Below are positions 1 to 11,510 of a stretch of DNA of 64,000 bases, piece after piece (the first letter of the stretch is position 1; each line of letters starts with the position of its first letter). A program made the translations under genes and the position numbers. Below the pieces are notes generated by a model. The model searched no databases and had not been told where the DNA came from. It saw only the letters and a list, made by a program, of their open reading frames with translations. This stretch comes from Eutrigla gurnardus. Its lineage: Eukaryota > Chordata > Actinopteri > Perciformes > Triglidae. The DNA lies in assembly GCA_963514095.1 (NCBI GenBank), contig OY741266.1:28692188-28756187 (forward strand). The letters run 5' to 3'.

Positions 1-16
1 AGGGGGGGGGGAGAGG

Positions 17-53
<37 letters not shown>

Positions 54-303
54 CAACATCCACAGTAAACCACAGACGTGTAAAGAGGATGGTGTCTCGG
101 CCTTCAGTTCTCCCTCGTGGCCCAAACAAACGAATCCCTCAAACTTTCTATTCTTCATCCTTAAACCATGACGTTTCCGATGTTTGTCAAACCGAATCGA
201 GTGGAGAATGAATGCACTGTGACTGAATCCTGTGAACAGTCCATCCTTTATAAAAACCTTGATGAAAACCCCAGCTGTGTGTGTGTGTCAGAGTCTTCCT
301 CAC

Positions 304-449
304 CTCCAGCTTCATCCTGATGTCCTCCCTCGTGTTCGACAGCTTGTCCAGGTGTTTCGTCGACGTTTCCACCTGACTACAGTAGCGACCGTACAGTAAG
401 AGCCTGTGGAGGGAATTAAAGCATGTATTTGCTGTGTGACTGTATAACA

Positions 450-492
<43 letters not shown>

Positions 493-3461
493 GCGTACCT
501 CTCCTTGTACTTGATAAAAACCTGGTACAGGTTCTTGGCTCCGTAATCGAGGATGGAGCTCCGGACTTCCTCCAACAAACTGCGATGGGTGCCGGCCAAA
601 TCCTACAGACGCACACAAGGATGAATGCATGGAGGCCAACAGGAAGTGGACACCTGGACCAGGTGTGCAGACCGTCTCCTCCTTTACCTCTATGTTGATG
701 AAGATACTCTCTATGTCTGGAGGCTGGAGGAACTTTTGAAGAGGCTTCATAAAGTGCTGCAAAGAAAGACAGAGGGCATGGCTGTCACTCTGCCTCTAAA
801 CGTCCGTTTGCGAGCTCCTCCAACGTGTGCACACCTGTAATATAGATTCCAGTGTGTCGGAGTATTTCTCCTCCGTCTGCCTGATCTCCTGCAGGCAGCA
901 CTCTCGCTTGTCTACTCCGATCTTCTGCTGCTGCTGAAACGCACACAGACCAGTCAAAATAAGAGGATTAGGTAACACACATTAACCAAGAACTATTCTT
1001 GTTAGCATGCATATTAGTAGCATTTTGGCTGTTTTTAAGCCATTATAAATCACTTACTAATGCCTTATTCTGCAACTACTAGGTCATTAACTACTGTGAG
1101 AGTTTTCCATCAATTATTTCCTAATCACTGCTTATTGATAGTGAGTTAGGGAGTTGTTGTAAACCACTTAAGAATCAGCTAATAAGAAACTAGTTCATGG
1201 TTAATATGTGTTCCCTAATCTAAAGTGCTGTTGGCTGTATTACACAATTTGCAGCATTAAGATTTGTATCAACTTTTATATATCTACTTTTTTCTTTACT
1301 TTCAACACGGAGGTGTTTACCAGTCCCCTTATGTACACTTTTACTTTCCCCTTGATATTTTTTGCACTCATCTATGGGTCTTCATGTTGATTGTTTGTTT
1401 GTTTATATGCAAAATCAAAAACCAATAAGAAGTAAATGACAAAAAAAAAAGATTTGTATCAAGAGACACCTCGTCCGGCCCCTCTGCTTTTGAGGATTTC
1501 ATCATACATCATAGTTACATCCTGTTCTGTTTGTTGGACCTTTTCTCTCCTTCTTCATTATGTGGTGGAAACCATTTCTGCTTGTTTTTGGAAGAAATTA
1601 GTTCAATTTGTTTCACACTGTGTCAACAACAACGATGATGATGATGCTGCTGCACACATACTTGACAAGGAAAGAAGTGGTATTTTTTTGTTCATTTCTA
1701 ACCCTGCAGCTCATTTCACACATTATGCAGCTGGGTGACATTCACACTAAACCCATTTCCTGGATGGGGCAGCTCGCTGAAGTTATCGGTTAGAGTAGCT
1801 CCTCTCCGCACATAGACACACACTGCAAAAAAAACGCTGGGCTCCCAAACTCACAAAGTAAGTCTGAGGGATGAAGAGGAGAGGAAACAGATTTCTGCTA
1901 CACATTCTGGTTGTTTTTTTTCTTCTAATCCCGAAAATGACTGAATAATTGTATTTACTAAGGCGATGATCTAAATGTGACAAGAGGTCTATAAGTAGGG
2001 CTGCGTGACTTATTTATTTACAAGAAATGTACGAGCTTGTCTCTGGTAAACACAGGAATCACAGTGCTGCTTTTGTGTAATTCTCTGTGGAGAAACTCTG
2101 AAAAATCAGTTGAGCCTCTGAGACAGATTTGAAAAAAGCATCCCGTCCCCCCAACCAAACCCCTCCCCTCAGTGTTCCACGATTGGACAAGGCGGGATGA
2201 CGAGGAGCAGGGGAGACGAGGGGATTGGATGGAGGGTACGAGCCAATGGGAGCCTTCCGGAGCAATGGCTCCCATTGGTTTATTTCTATGCAGGCCTACG
2301 GCTGATAGACTGAATTGATTGTTTTTAATCCAAAATCGCAGACTAATCGATTATGTTTGGCCTAGTCTCAAGTAAAACTGTGTTTTAAGGGGGAAACCAC
2401 TGAGTCAGACGGACGGGACCCTGGATTTCTGAGCTACTGTCGCAGAAAACACAGACCAGGTTGCCAAACGAAAGCCCAAAGCTTCCTTTACGTTGGAGGT
2501 TCCCTCACAGTTTCGGGTTGTTCATCCGTCCTCATCAAGTCTTCGTAGATCTCATCTCCTTCATTCTCCTCGTCCTCCACGCAGTCATACAAGTCGTCGT
2601 CCTCATCCACCGTGTCACTGATGCACAAGATACACAAGGTTGTTATAATCATGGTGTCTCGCCTTCATTAGAGAACAGAGAACAGCAGTGTTCACACCAG
2701 GGAAGTGGACTCTGGGGGTATTTTTTTATTTCTAAGAATCAAGATCAAGAGAAAAAGACTTACTCTATCTGGTCAGAGAGGCCGCTGTAGATGTCATCGT
2801 CGGTAGCGCATCCTTCCAAAGGGAACGGCCTGGAGGCGGGAAAGTGTGTTTGTGGGTGATGGATGGTGGTGAAGAAGGGAGGGATTATGACAATAATGTG
2901 AATATTTGTTATCAAGTAATTCATGTTCCTGTCAGATTCTGCCCTTTACTGCTGTGGCACAAAACACCATGTACTTCTCATGACATATATATACACATCA
3001 AGATACAGTCAGAAACTTCCATTAACATTAAGGTTTTAATTAAAAAAAAAACATAACTTTTCAACAAAATAACATTTAGCATTTATAAGCAGCACAAAAA
3101 ACATTGAATGAATATTTTCTTGGAGGCTGCTGTAGAAACAGATCATGAAAGTACTGGGCCTTTTTCAGGTACTTCACATACTTAACGTTAATACTTTTCA
3201 CTTCACATTCATTCTGATGGCTTTACTCATTGCCTACTACTAAATATAAATACACTAATTACTAACTAATAGTACACAAAGTGGTTAGTTTGAGCTCCAG
3301 CTGTAGCATCAAAGTGATGAGTTACACATTATTGCGTCAATAATCATAATACAATAATATAGTATATATGAAATGAGCCATTCTGCCTAATGAGGGCTTT
3401 TGGTACTTTTTTTTTTACCATTACAGTTTGTTATGAACCATTTCAAGTCATCTTGAGCCAT

Positions 3462-3520
<59 letters not shown>

Positions 3521-6500
3521 CATTCGTTTACATCATGCAGAGCAGTGTGAATGTGGGTGTGAATGGTTGATTGTCAGCATGTAAGAGTGAAAGTGTTTTG
3601 GGTTGTCTGAATACTTTTTTATAAGACGTTTTTCTGCTGAAAGTTGTAACAAAAAAAACTGCATTGACGCTTCAATTAGGCAACAGAGGAAGGAAGTTAC
3701 TTACTGGAGTCTTCCTCCTCGTGTAGCAATGGATGAATGAGAGAGGATGGACAAAGTGTCTATAACCTGTCGCACACAGAGACACAGCGTTTCGTCAGCA
3801 TCGCAGACGGAGAGTAAGAGCTGTTTCACACTTCTGATGTCCTCCTCTAACCTGGTTTCACTCTTATTCTAACGCTGTTTGACTGTTGGAAGTGAGAACT
3901 GCAGTATCACGATGGGCGATAACACATTTCATGAGAGATGTGATCAGAAACTAAACTCCAACACGTCTAAATTAAACTCATTTTTTTTTCTCCTTCTAAT
4001 GAAGCAACAATGTGCAGCAGTGAGCTCTAATATCTTTCCTATCTGGACTCTTTGAATGTCATATAACATTAAAACAAACACCTTTCACTTCTGTTCTAGT
4101 TGAAACTTTCTCCAGAGTTGCAGCGAGAATTCAAAAAGCTGCCTCCTGAACTGAAGGTTACTTTCTTCCAGAGAGACAAATAAAAGAGAAGGTGGGTCCT
4201 GTGGTGACATTTCTGGTTATATAAGATAAAAAATAGATTTCTCAGCACTGCTGATCTGTTTTTGTCATATTTCTACTTTCATTCAAGATAGAGGGAAGAG
4301 GAAAGCGAGAAGTGAAAGTCAGAAGAAGATGCTGATACAAAAATTCAAACATTTGATCTGATAAGCAGACTTTAAAAGGAAGAAAAAACACTTATTAGCA
4401 TTCTGGTGAAAAGATCAATTCCACTGTCATGCTTAGCTTAGCACAACGACTGGAAACCGTGTTGATGTGCACATGACAATAAATCCACATACCTACATGC
4501 CAGTGTAACGCAGATTAGAGGGATTTAAATTAAGTACTCTGATTGGACTGCTGAAAAGTGGGCGGGCTTAGAATCTAGCGCCTGGCTGCTGAAAGCAGAC
4601 CGATTGGTGGATGGATGTCATTGGTTGAAATTGATTTGTACTAGTTAAGGAAAGCACACTTCATATTCTGCTTAACGGAAAGAAAACATGTTTGAATTTT
4701 GATATAAAAATATGTAGAAACTGATATTTTGACATTTATTTCTGCGGATATTGTTAAACAGGTGATAGATGTCTAAAGAAGGAATACTACTTTCGGCACA
4801 CACTCGTCGGTATGTTGTGAGCCGGGTGAAGGTGACAGAAATGGCATTTTTTAAATGCTTTTTAAAAAAGGACCCGCCTACTTTTTTTCCACCACTGTAA
4901 ATCTTGCTGTTCAGATCAAACCATGTGTTTATGGTTGACTGACTGGAAGCAGTAAAGTGAAACGGGAAGCTAGGCGACGGCAACTGACAGTAAACACAAC
5001 GAACAAGTGCTGTAAAAGTGTAAAGGTCCACCTCCTGCTGACTCATTCTTAAAGACTTTGCTACCTCTTACTTTGCACGTACAAATCAAACCAATGAACA
5101 TTGTTGACACTAAACCTCTGTGGCTGCGCTGCACCGAAAGTGAAAGAGAGCGCTGACATACTAAATTCACTGGAGCAGCTTGAATGAGAATCACCAACGT
5201 GCTTCCTGTTGGGCGGTGTGGGCGTCTGCAAGCTGCAGAGGGGAGTCAGGACTCTCACACCTCTGACTTCCACCTAAATAACTGCAGAATGAGCACACGG
5301 CGTGTTTCCCCCCCCCAGCATCACTGCACTGGATGGATGGATGGGAAAGATGTAGCGGGGCGATACCTTTCCGAAGTCTCGAACATCAAACAGGTCAAAG
5401 GCCTCGAACAGTTCGCTCTTTTTGAGATGAAACTTCTCCTGACAAACTCCCAGAAACGTCCGGATGTTCTTCAGGCACAGGAACTAAAAAAAAACACACA
5501 AATGTAACTTTACTTTGGCCAAAAAGACTAGTTGAACATTTATAAAGTACAATTGTGAAGTTATTTATTTAACCCTTAATGCTCATATCAGTTCATTTGT
5601 ATATCATGTCCATGTTTTATAGGGTTTATTTTGTATGGCTGCTACCTTGGCCAGGTCTCCCTTGTAAAAGAGATTTGCTTTGATAAGCACAATATTGCCC
5701 TTTCATTCATTCTGCAGGTATTCAGTCATAAAATAAAGTATTGGATACGTTCCATTTTTGACCTGACGACGGGAAAAAAAAGGTCAGATGATCACTGAAA
5801 TCAGCAGGAAACCATGAATATGTACTGAATTCTGTAGATATTTCACAGGATAAGTGAACACTTTGACCCACTGGTGGTTTATCCTCCCAGGATCATGAAT
5901 GTTGCTACAAAATGTTCGAAGTTTTTCAAAATATATATTTTATATATTTCAAACACACACGATATGATGCCAAAGGCAACATTAAAGCAATACCATCATC
6001 ATGTGGCGTCACAAACAAATAGATGATCGTAAAGCAGGCAATATAAATATATATATTTATATATATATAAAGTACATAAAGTACAACAACCCGTTCATCA
6101 CATAAAAACATGAAGATTTCAAACAGACTTCAGAGACTAAAGGTGTGTTGAATATCACAACATTGTCTGGTAGATTGTTCCACTTCCACACATCACGTGA
6201 CATAAATGCCACATAAACATTATAGCAGAGTGTATGTAAATGCTGCTCAGCCACACGGAAACGTGAGGAGCAGTGAACCGACACAGGGAAGACTTTTAAA
6301 ACGCAAATATAACTACACAAGAATCTCCGGAAAGCACAGTATGTGTGACATGGTGGTGATCAGACATATGTTTGAGATAACTTCCTGAACCAGCCGCTTG
6401 TTCTCTCTGTCTCTCTACCTCCCTCTCTCTCTGTGTGTTCAGCAGTGGGAAATGAGGAACTCTAATCTGAGAAAAGGGGAAACGTCGACTTCTAACTGAT

Positions 6501-7688
6501 ACTGCTGCAGACTTCACATCGCCGTCAGTGGAGCGCGCAGGCGTACATTAGTGCTGCAACAGCACAGGGAAGATCCTCTGCTTGTGTAATGTCATCAGGT
6601 GTGTGTGTGTGTGTGTGTGTGAGCATGCGTCAGAGTGGACTCCCGTCTTCTATTAATCACCGGATGTTTCTTCACCAGCTCTCGACCTCGCTGGATTTTC
6701 CAGAGTTTCACACGTGTGAAAGCACATAAACGCCTGCAGTCCTCTAAAATACGCTGAAGGACTTCCCTGGAGGATCTTTAGTCCAGTCATGTGACCGGGC
6801 CGCCCTCTTCTTCTCTAATTCTCTCTCGTCTTTCTCATGCATTCCTCTCATATTTAGCTCATAGCGCTGACTTCGACTACTCCTTCCCCTCCGATACAAA
6901 CCAGCTAAGTGTTTTTAAACACAGATGGATGGAAGCGACTCTCACGTCTGTACAGTAAATATCCAGCTGTGGTGTATCTTAGCATAAAGACTGGGACTGG
7001 GGGGGCATCTATCCAAAGATAACATTATCCACCTACTAGCTCTCTCAACACCTTTTGTTGAATCTCTACAAAAAACCAAATGTAAATATGACAATTTGTT
7101 TCTGTTTTCAGATTTAAAGCTAAAAAAGTGAGTTAAATCAAAATCTCATTTACACGGAAAACACTTTTAAAGGTTTAATAAAATGTTTTTTTCCCCTCCG
7201 AGTACTTTCTAGTTCTTCCTCTTTGTCTTCTTCATCGTCCCCTCCTCAATCTCTACACTTCTACGCTGCCCCGACGTGAACAGATAAAGATCACAGTATT
7301 TTCTTATCGGACGGCCTTGGAGCAACAGTGCTGCGGCCTGGTCGCCATGGAAACGACGGCCTATGGAAATGGATGAGGAAAAAGGCTGCGTGTGCGTTAC
7401 CTGGGACATCTGCGGGCGCAGGTTGATCTCCCTCAGGTTGACGGCCTGAGGCAGCAGGTTGTTGAGCATCTGGCAGAGCAGCACGCCGTCTCTCAGAGCC
7501 TGGGCCAGGTCACACACCTGACACGCCACACACACCGAAATCAGGCCGAGGACAGGATGTGTGTGTGTGTGTGTGTGTAATATGTGACACAGCTGATTTA
7601 CCTGCGAGCCGTCCCATGTGACCCGGTGGTTCTCAGGAAGAACTCGACAGTCGATCAACCACATCGCACACTGCCGCCACAACTCCAT
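304..7688 (-). CDS. vav1: Vav1 guanine-nucleotide exchange factor, N-terminal 310 codons (partial, continues past the left edge)
   Basis: Vav proteins activate Rho/Rac GTPases downstream of immune receptors. Ten coding exons in transcript order: 7688-7602, 7517-7401, 5483-5367, 3766-3705, 2829-2764, 2617-2509, 933-835, 756-688, 602-499 and 403-304; all join in phase with GT-AG ends and total 930 bp. The start MELWRQCA and NLREINLRPQMSQ mark the calponin-homology domain (about residues 1-120). The acidic region carries three tyrosines in IYSGL, LYDCV and DEIYEDL contexts. By my exon count they fall at residues 142, 160 and 174, the same numbers as the inhibitory tyrosines of human VAV1. The DH (RhoGEF) domain begins at TEEKYSDTL and is cut by the window edge after MKLE; the PH, C1, SH3 and SH2 parts lie outside. 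VAV2/VAV3 are less likely because the CH sequence is closest to VAV1 and the neighbour is sh2d3a, as in human. Introns carry GT/CA microsatellites at 451-491, 3464-3515 and 6600-6622. I see no other gene inside. Confidence 0.95.
451..491. repeat. (GT)n microsatellite just inside the vav1 exon 9 donor
   Basis: On the vav1 (minus) strand it is a CA repeat starting a few bases after the donor GTACGC of exon 602-499. Confidence 0.97.
3464..3515. repeat. (GT)n microsatellite in vav1 intron 4
   Basis: About 52 bp of pure GT dinucleotides, between the exons at 3766-3705 and 2829-2764. Confidence 0.97.
7518..7601 (-). other. 84-bp vav1 intron 1 containing a CA microsatellite
   Basis: This short intron separates codon 29 (CAG, donor GTAAAT) from codon 30 (GTG, after acceptor GTGTCAG). 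On the minus strand it contains a run of about ten CA dinucleotides. It is phase 0 and splits the CH domain. Both flanking exons encode contiguous CH sequence, so the intron call is firm. Confidence 0.85.
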
Positions 7689-8321
7689 CTTTGTTTTCTG
7701 ATAGACAGGTGGATAGATCGATGGATGGCATGCAGGAGAGTTGTGTTAGCGCATACGGCACCCAGTTACACCCAGCAGCAGTAAACCAGGCAGGAGCAAG
7801 CCGATGCTCTCCTGAGTTCGCTTCATAAGACGCGAGGAACAGTGGGGTTTTTGGATCATTTGAATTGAAATGAAACGTGTTCACATACTTTTGGTCCTGC
7901 ATTACGCAAATAAAGGCTCTAAATCTCACCCTCAGTGGACGGGAACCTGGATATGTAAATCATTTATTCACCCAAATCAGTAGCAAATCAGTTACAGCCA
8001 ACACAGAGCAGGCATTCTCTCAGTAAAATACATTAGCAGCCTTCCTGAAAACTGGGTAAAAAAACACAAAAAACCTAATTTTCTGACTGCACATCAGTGT
8101 GCGCGCGGTGAGAATTACAAGCAGCTCTCACCTTCGGTTTGTCCCGGCGCTTCTACGGCTTCTTTCTCGACGTTTCTCCTCCTTTCATTGTTTCATCGTC
8201 AGACTTCAGCGCTCTGCTTCTGCCTTTCTTCCGTGGTGGGTGTTCTGCAAAGCTGCACTGTGTCGAAGACTTTTAACTTCATCCCGCAACTTCCTTTTTC
8301 CTCTGACGCACCCTCACAGTG

Positions 8322-8461
<140 letters not shown>

Positions 8462-10071
8462 CAAAGTGTGATCTCCGTGTGCAATGGTGAATACTACATG
8501 TGCACTGAGAGAGCAGATAGGATGAGAGTCAGTGTGCATCTGTGTGTGTGTTTGCAGCACACAACATGAGTTTATCGAAAGTGTTGTGAAGGCAATAATA
8601 ACATAATTTAGACAGCCAATCAAACTTCTAAAAACTTCTGAAATTATATTAGATGCTCATGCGTTTGTTATTTAGGTTTATGCACAATTTAGAGGCCTCA
8701 AGTTGAAAGTTTTACTGAGCAAATATCCACTTCTACGTCTCCAAAATGTTGTAAGAATCACACAAATAACAAAAAAAGGTAATTTGTTTCAGTATTTTAA
8801 GAGGAAACTACAAAAGTAAAATGTGATTAAAAAGCTCCATTAAAAAGTCCTAAAGCTGAGCAGCAGAGACACAGACTGCTGTCATGATACCATTAAAAAT
8901 GAAAAGCTGCTGTGTGAATAATGGAGCAGCTGCTCGGACACGGCAGCATCATGTGGTGATTTTATGGCACATTGTTGGAATCGTAGCCGAGACCCTCAAC
9001 AATTAAAAACGCCTTCACGCGTAACATCTCAACAATGAGTCTGAGTCACTTATTAAGTGTCACTGGATAGTACTTCCATTAAATAATACACAATTAGGAG
9101 GGAAGTATTGTTCTTTTTGGCACACTATTGGTACATATTTTCCATATAAACCTATTTTGGATTTCAAAATATGATGAATTGTTAAAGATTAAGTACCCAA
9201 CTGTTTGTAACATACTTAAAATGATCTATTTGACCAACGGCTACAACATACAAATTAGGTCAAAGTCATAGTACTTCTACTCTGGATACTGACAGTATGA
9301 GCTGATTTAGCAGTTTTCACATTAAATGTGCAGAGCATAAATGAACAGAAGTTGCTATCTTTTCTGCGGGGAGACATGTAACAGCGGAAAGGACGCGCCG
9401 ATATGAATCTACTTAAGAAATGTATTTAAATGTTATGTAACAGATGTTATCAAGAAGGAAGGGCTTTTATGGGCAAGACAAGAACATCATATTGACATCA
9501 TTATCGTAAGAATAAGGAGTGATAATAACCATTCTAATAATAATAATAATCATACATTAAACTCACGTTTGTCGTCGGGGTTCTTGCTTTCACCCATCAC
9601 CTCTCCAGCTACAGTTCAGCTTCTGAAGGAAGACGCTTGCAGGTGTGAACGCTTGAAACCAGGTGTGCATATTTAAAGCTGGTTTCTGTGAGAGTCCAGA
9701 GAGTCCACGTCCATAACTGTGCAGGACCTGTGAGAGAGAGAGAGAGCAAAGGAGATAAAAGCAATAAAAGCTGAGATATCCCAACTTTTAATCCATAGAA
9801 TGCATCAAACTCCAAAACTGCCTGATCCATTACCCATAATGCTCCATTACAGCATCTTTTGTTACAATCCCTGCCTCGTAAACACCCAAATCTTTCAAAT
9901 TTAATACCCCCAGTTTGTCACAGAATACACAGAATACAACTCTTACCTTTTTACCAAAAGTTGGTGGAGTGCCCCTTTAAATCACCTTGAGAGGAAAAAG
10001 GCCTGTCGCTTCCTTACTTCCCCACTAGGTGTCAGCCTTACACACATGGACCTCCCTGCCTGCAGATACCA

Positions 10072-10878
10072 GGGGTGCAGTCGAATAGTCTTTTTTGCTT
10101 AGGAAGGTTCCTAACTGAAGAAGTGACCCGGAAGTAAACAAGTGGCCGCCATGATAAGAGCTGTTCGAATTCTCTAAATGCAAAGGAAAGGAGCTCCAAT
10201 GCTTCCTTTCAGACCTCCTTTAGCATAGGATGCAACGGACCTTCCTATGCGATAGGAAAGGAGATTACGCCGACCCACAATTCTTTGCGAGAGCAACATT
10301 TAAAGTGCCGCACACCTCGGCCGTTCATGAAAACAAACGTGCATTTACATATTTAACAATGACTTTCATGCAGACATATAGTAATTGGAATAGTGATAAT
10401 AAATGTGTGTGGACAGTGATAATAATTGAATGTTTTTTTTAATTTTATTTCAATCGTGTTACAAATGTTTGACAAAAACGAAACTAAAACCACAAATGAA
10501 AAGTAAATAAAACGGTCAAACAGGAAGGAGGAGCTGCTGGACCTGAAGCCGGTCAGTGAACCAGCTGTTTATAAAACCAACATGTGGAGAAGTGGACGAT
10601 GCGCTTTTTGTAGTCCATTATTGTAGTTTCTCCAGTGCAGACGCACGTCAATCACCGGTGCTGATCATCAGCTGTCAATCATCAGCGGCCGCGTTTTAAT
10701 GACGTATCTTAGTGAAAGTCCGGTCGGATTCTCTGAGCACCGCGGTCGACTATTCCTAAATCCTTTTGAGTTCTCCTATCGCCTTTCCTTAACCCTGTGA
10801 CGTTTTCCCCAGAGGTCAAGGAATAGGAGTTAGGAATAGGAGTTAGGACCTTATTTTTTGACTATTCGACTGCACCCC
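10072..10878. mobile_element. Non-autonomous DNA transposon (MITE-like) with 19-bp perfect terminal inverted repeats
   Basis: The left end 10072-10090 (GGGGTGCAGTCGAATAGTC) is the exact reverse complement of 10860-10878. The similarity continues imperfectly inward, with AAGGTTCCTAAC on the left mirrored by GTTAGGACCTT on the right, and a GCGATAGGAAAGGAG motif partly mirrored by CTCCTATCGCCTTTCC. No transposase reading frame is present in the 807 bp. The flanks read AGATACCA and AGATCTAT: the first four bases match, so an 8-bp target duplication of a hAT-type insertion is possible but degraded. The superfamily is not settled. Confidence 0.8.
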
Positions 10879-11239
10879 AGATCTATCAAACTGCCAGGCA
10901 GACAGACAGGCAGACAGACACATGCCTATCTCTGACTTGACATGTTAACAGCTGCCGAACTGTCCCACATTTCCATATCACCCTCTTCTTGTTTTCCTGA
11001 ACTCTCTCTCTCTCTCCCGTGACATGCCTCAACCCGTTCCCTCCGCCCCCCTGAGAGCTCATGCTGTGATTGGCTGCTGGCTGCGGGGGTACTTGTGCAC
11101 CCTCTGCCACAATCCGATTGGCCTTTTGAGAGACCCTGCAGGTTTGAGGGGGAGCGGGCTCCCACGGTTTGTTACCTCAATGACTCAGGTGAGAGCAGCT
11201 GCACGGGAGGAAGCAGAGGGGAAGTGGGACACATAAAGG

Positions 11240-11319
11240 AGGCATTATGAGATAGAAATATCAGAAAGAAGACAGAGAGGAGTGATATCCCACAGTGCCG
11301 AGGTGGACCCTGCAAACAG
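11240..11319 (+). other. sh2d3a: Predicted untranslated first exon of the long sh2d3a transcript
   Basis: The sequence ends in GCAAACAG followed by the strong donor GTAGGT at 11320. It lies 189 bp upstream of the acceptor (CTGTTCAG, ending 11508) just before the first ATG-bearing exon. The left boundary is unknown. This is inferred from splice-site quality only. Confidence 0.45.
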
Positions 11320-11510
11320 GTAGGTGTTACATACCGTCACCGCTGCAAGACAAACCACACAGAGCTCCCTGTGTGTGTCTGCTGGTTGGCTGGTTTTCTT
11401 AAAAGTAAGCTGATGTCACTAAACTACTTCATTAGTATTTTACTGGGAAACTTGTACAAGCATGTGTGTTGGTATGTAATCAGTATCTCCTCCGCTTCTG
11501 CTGTTCAGAC

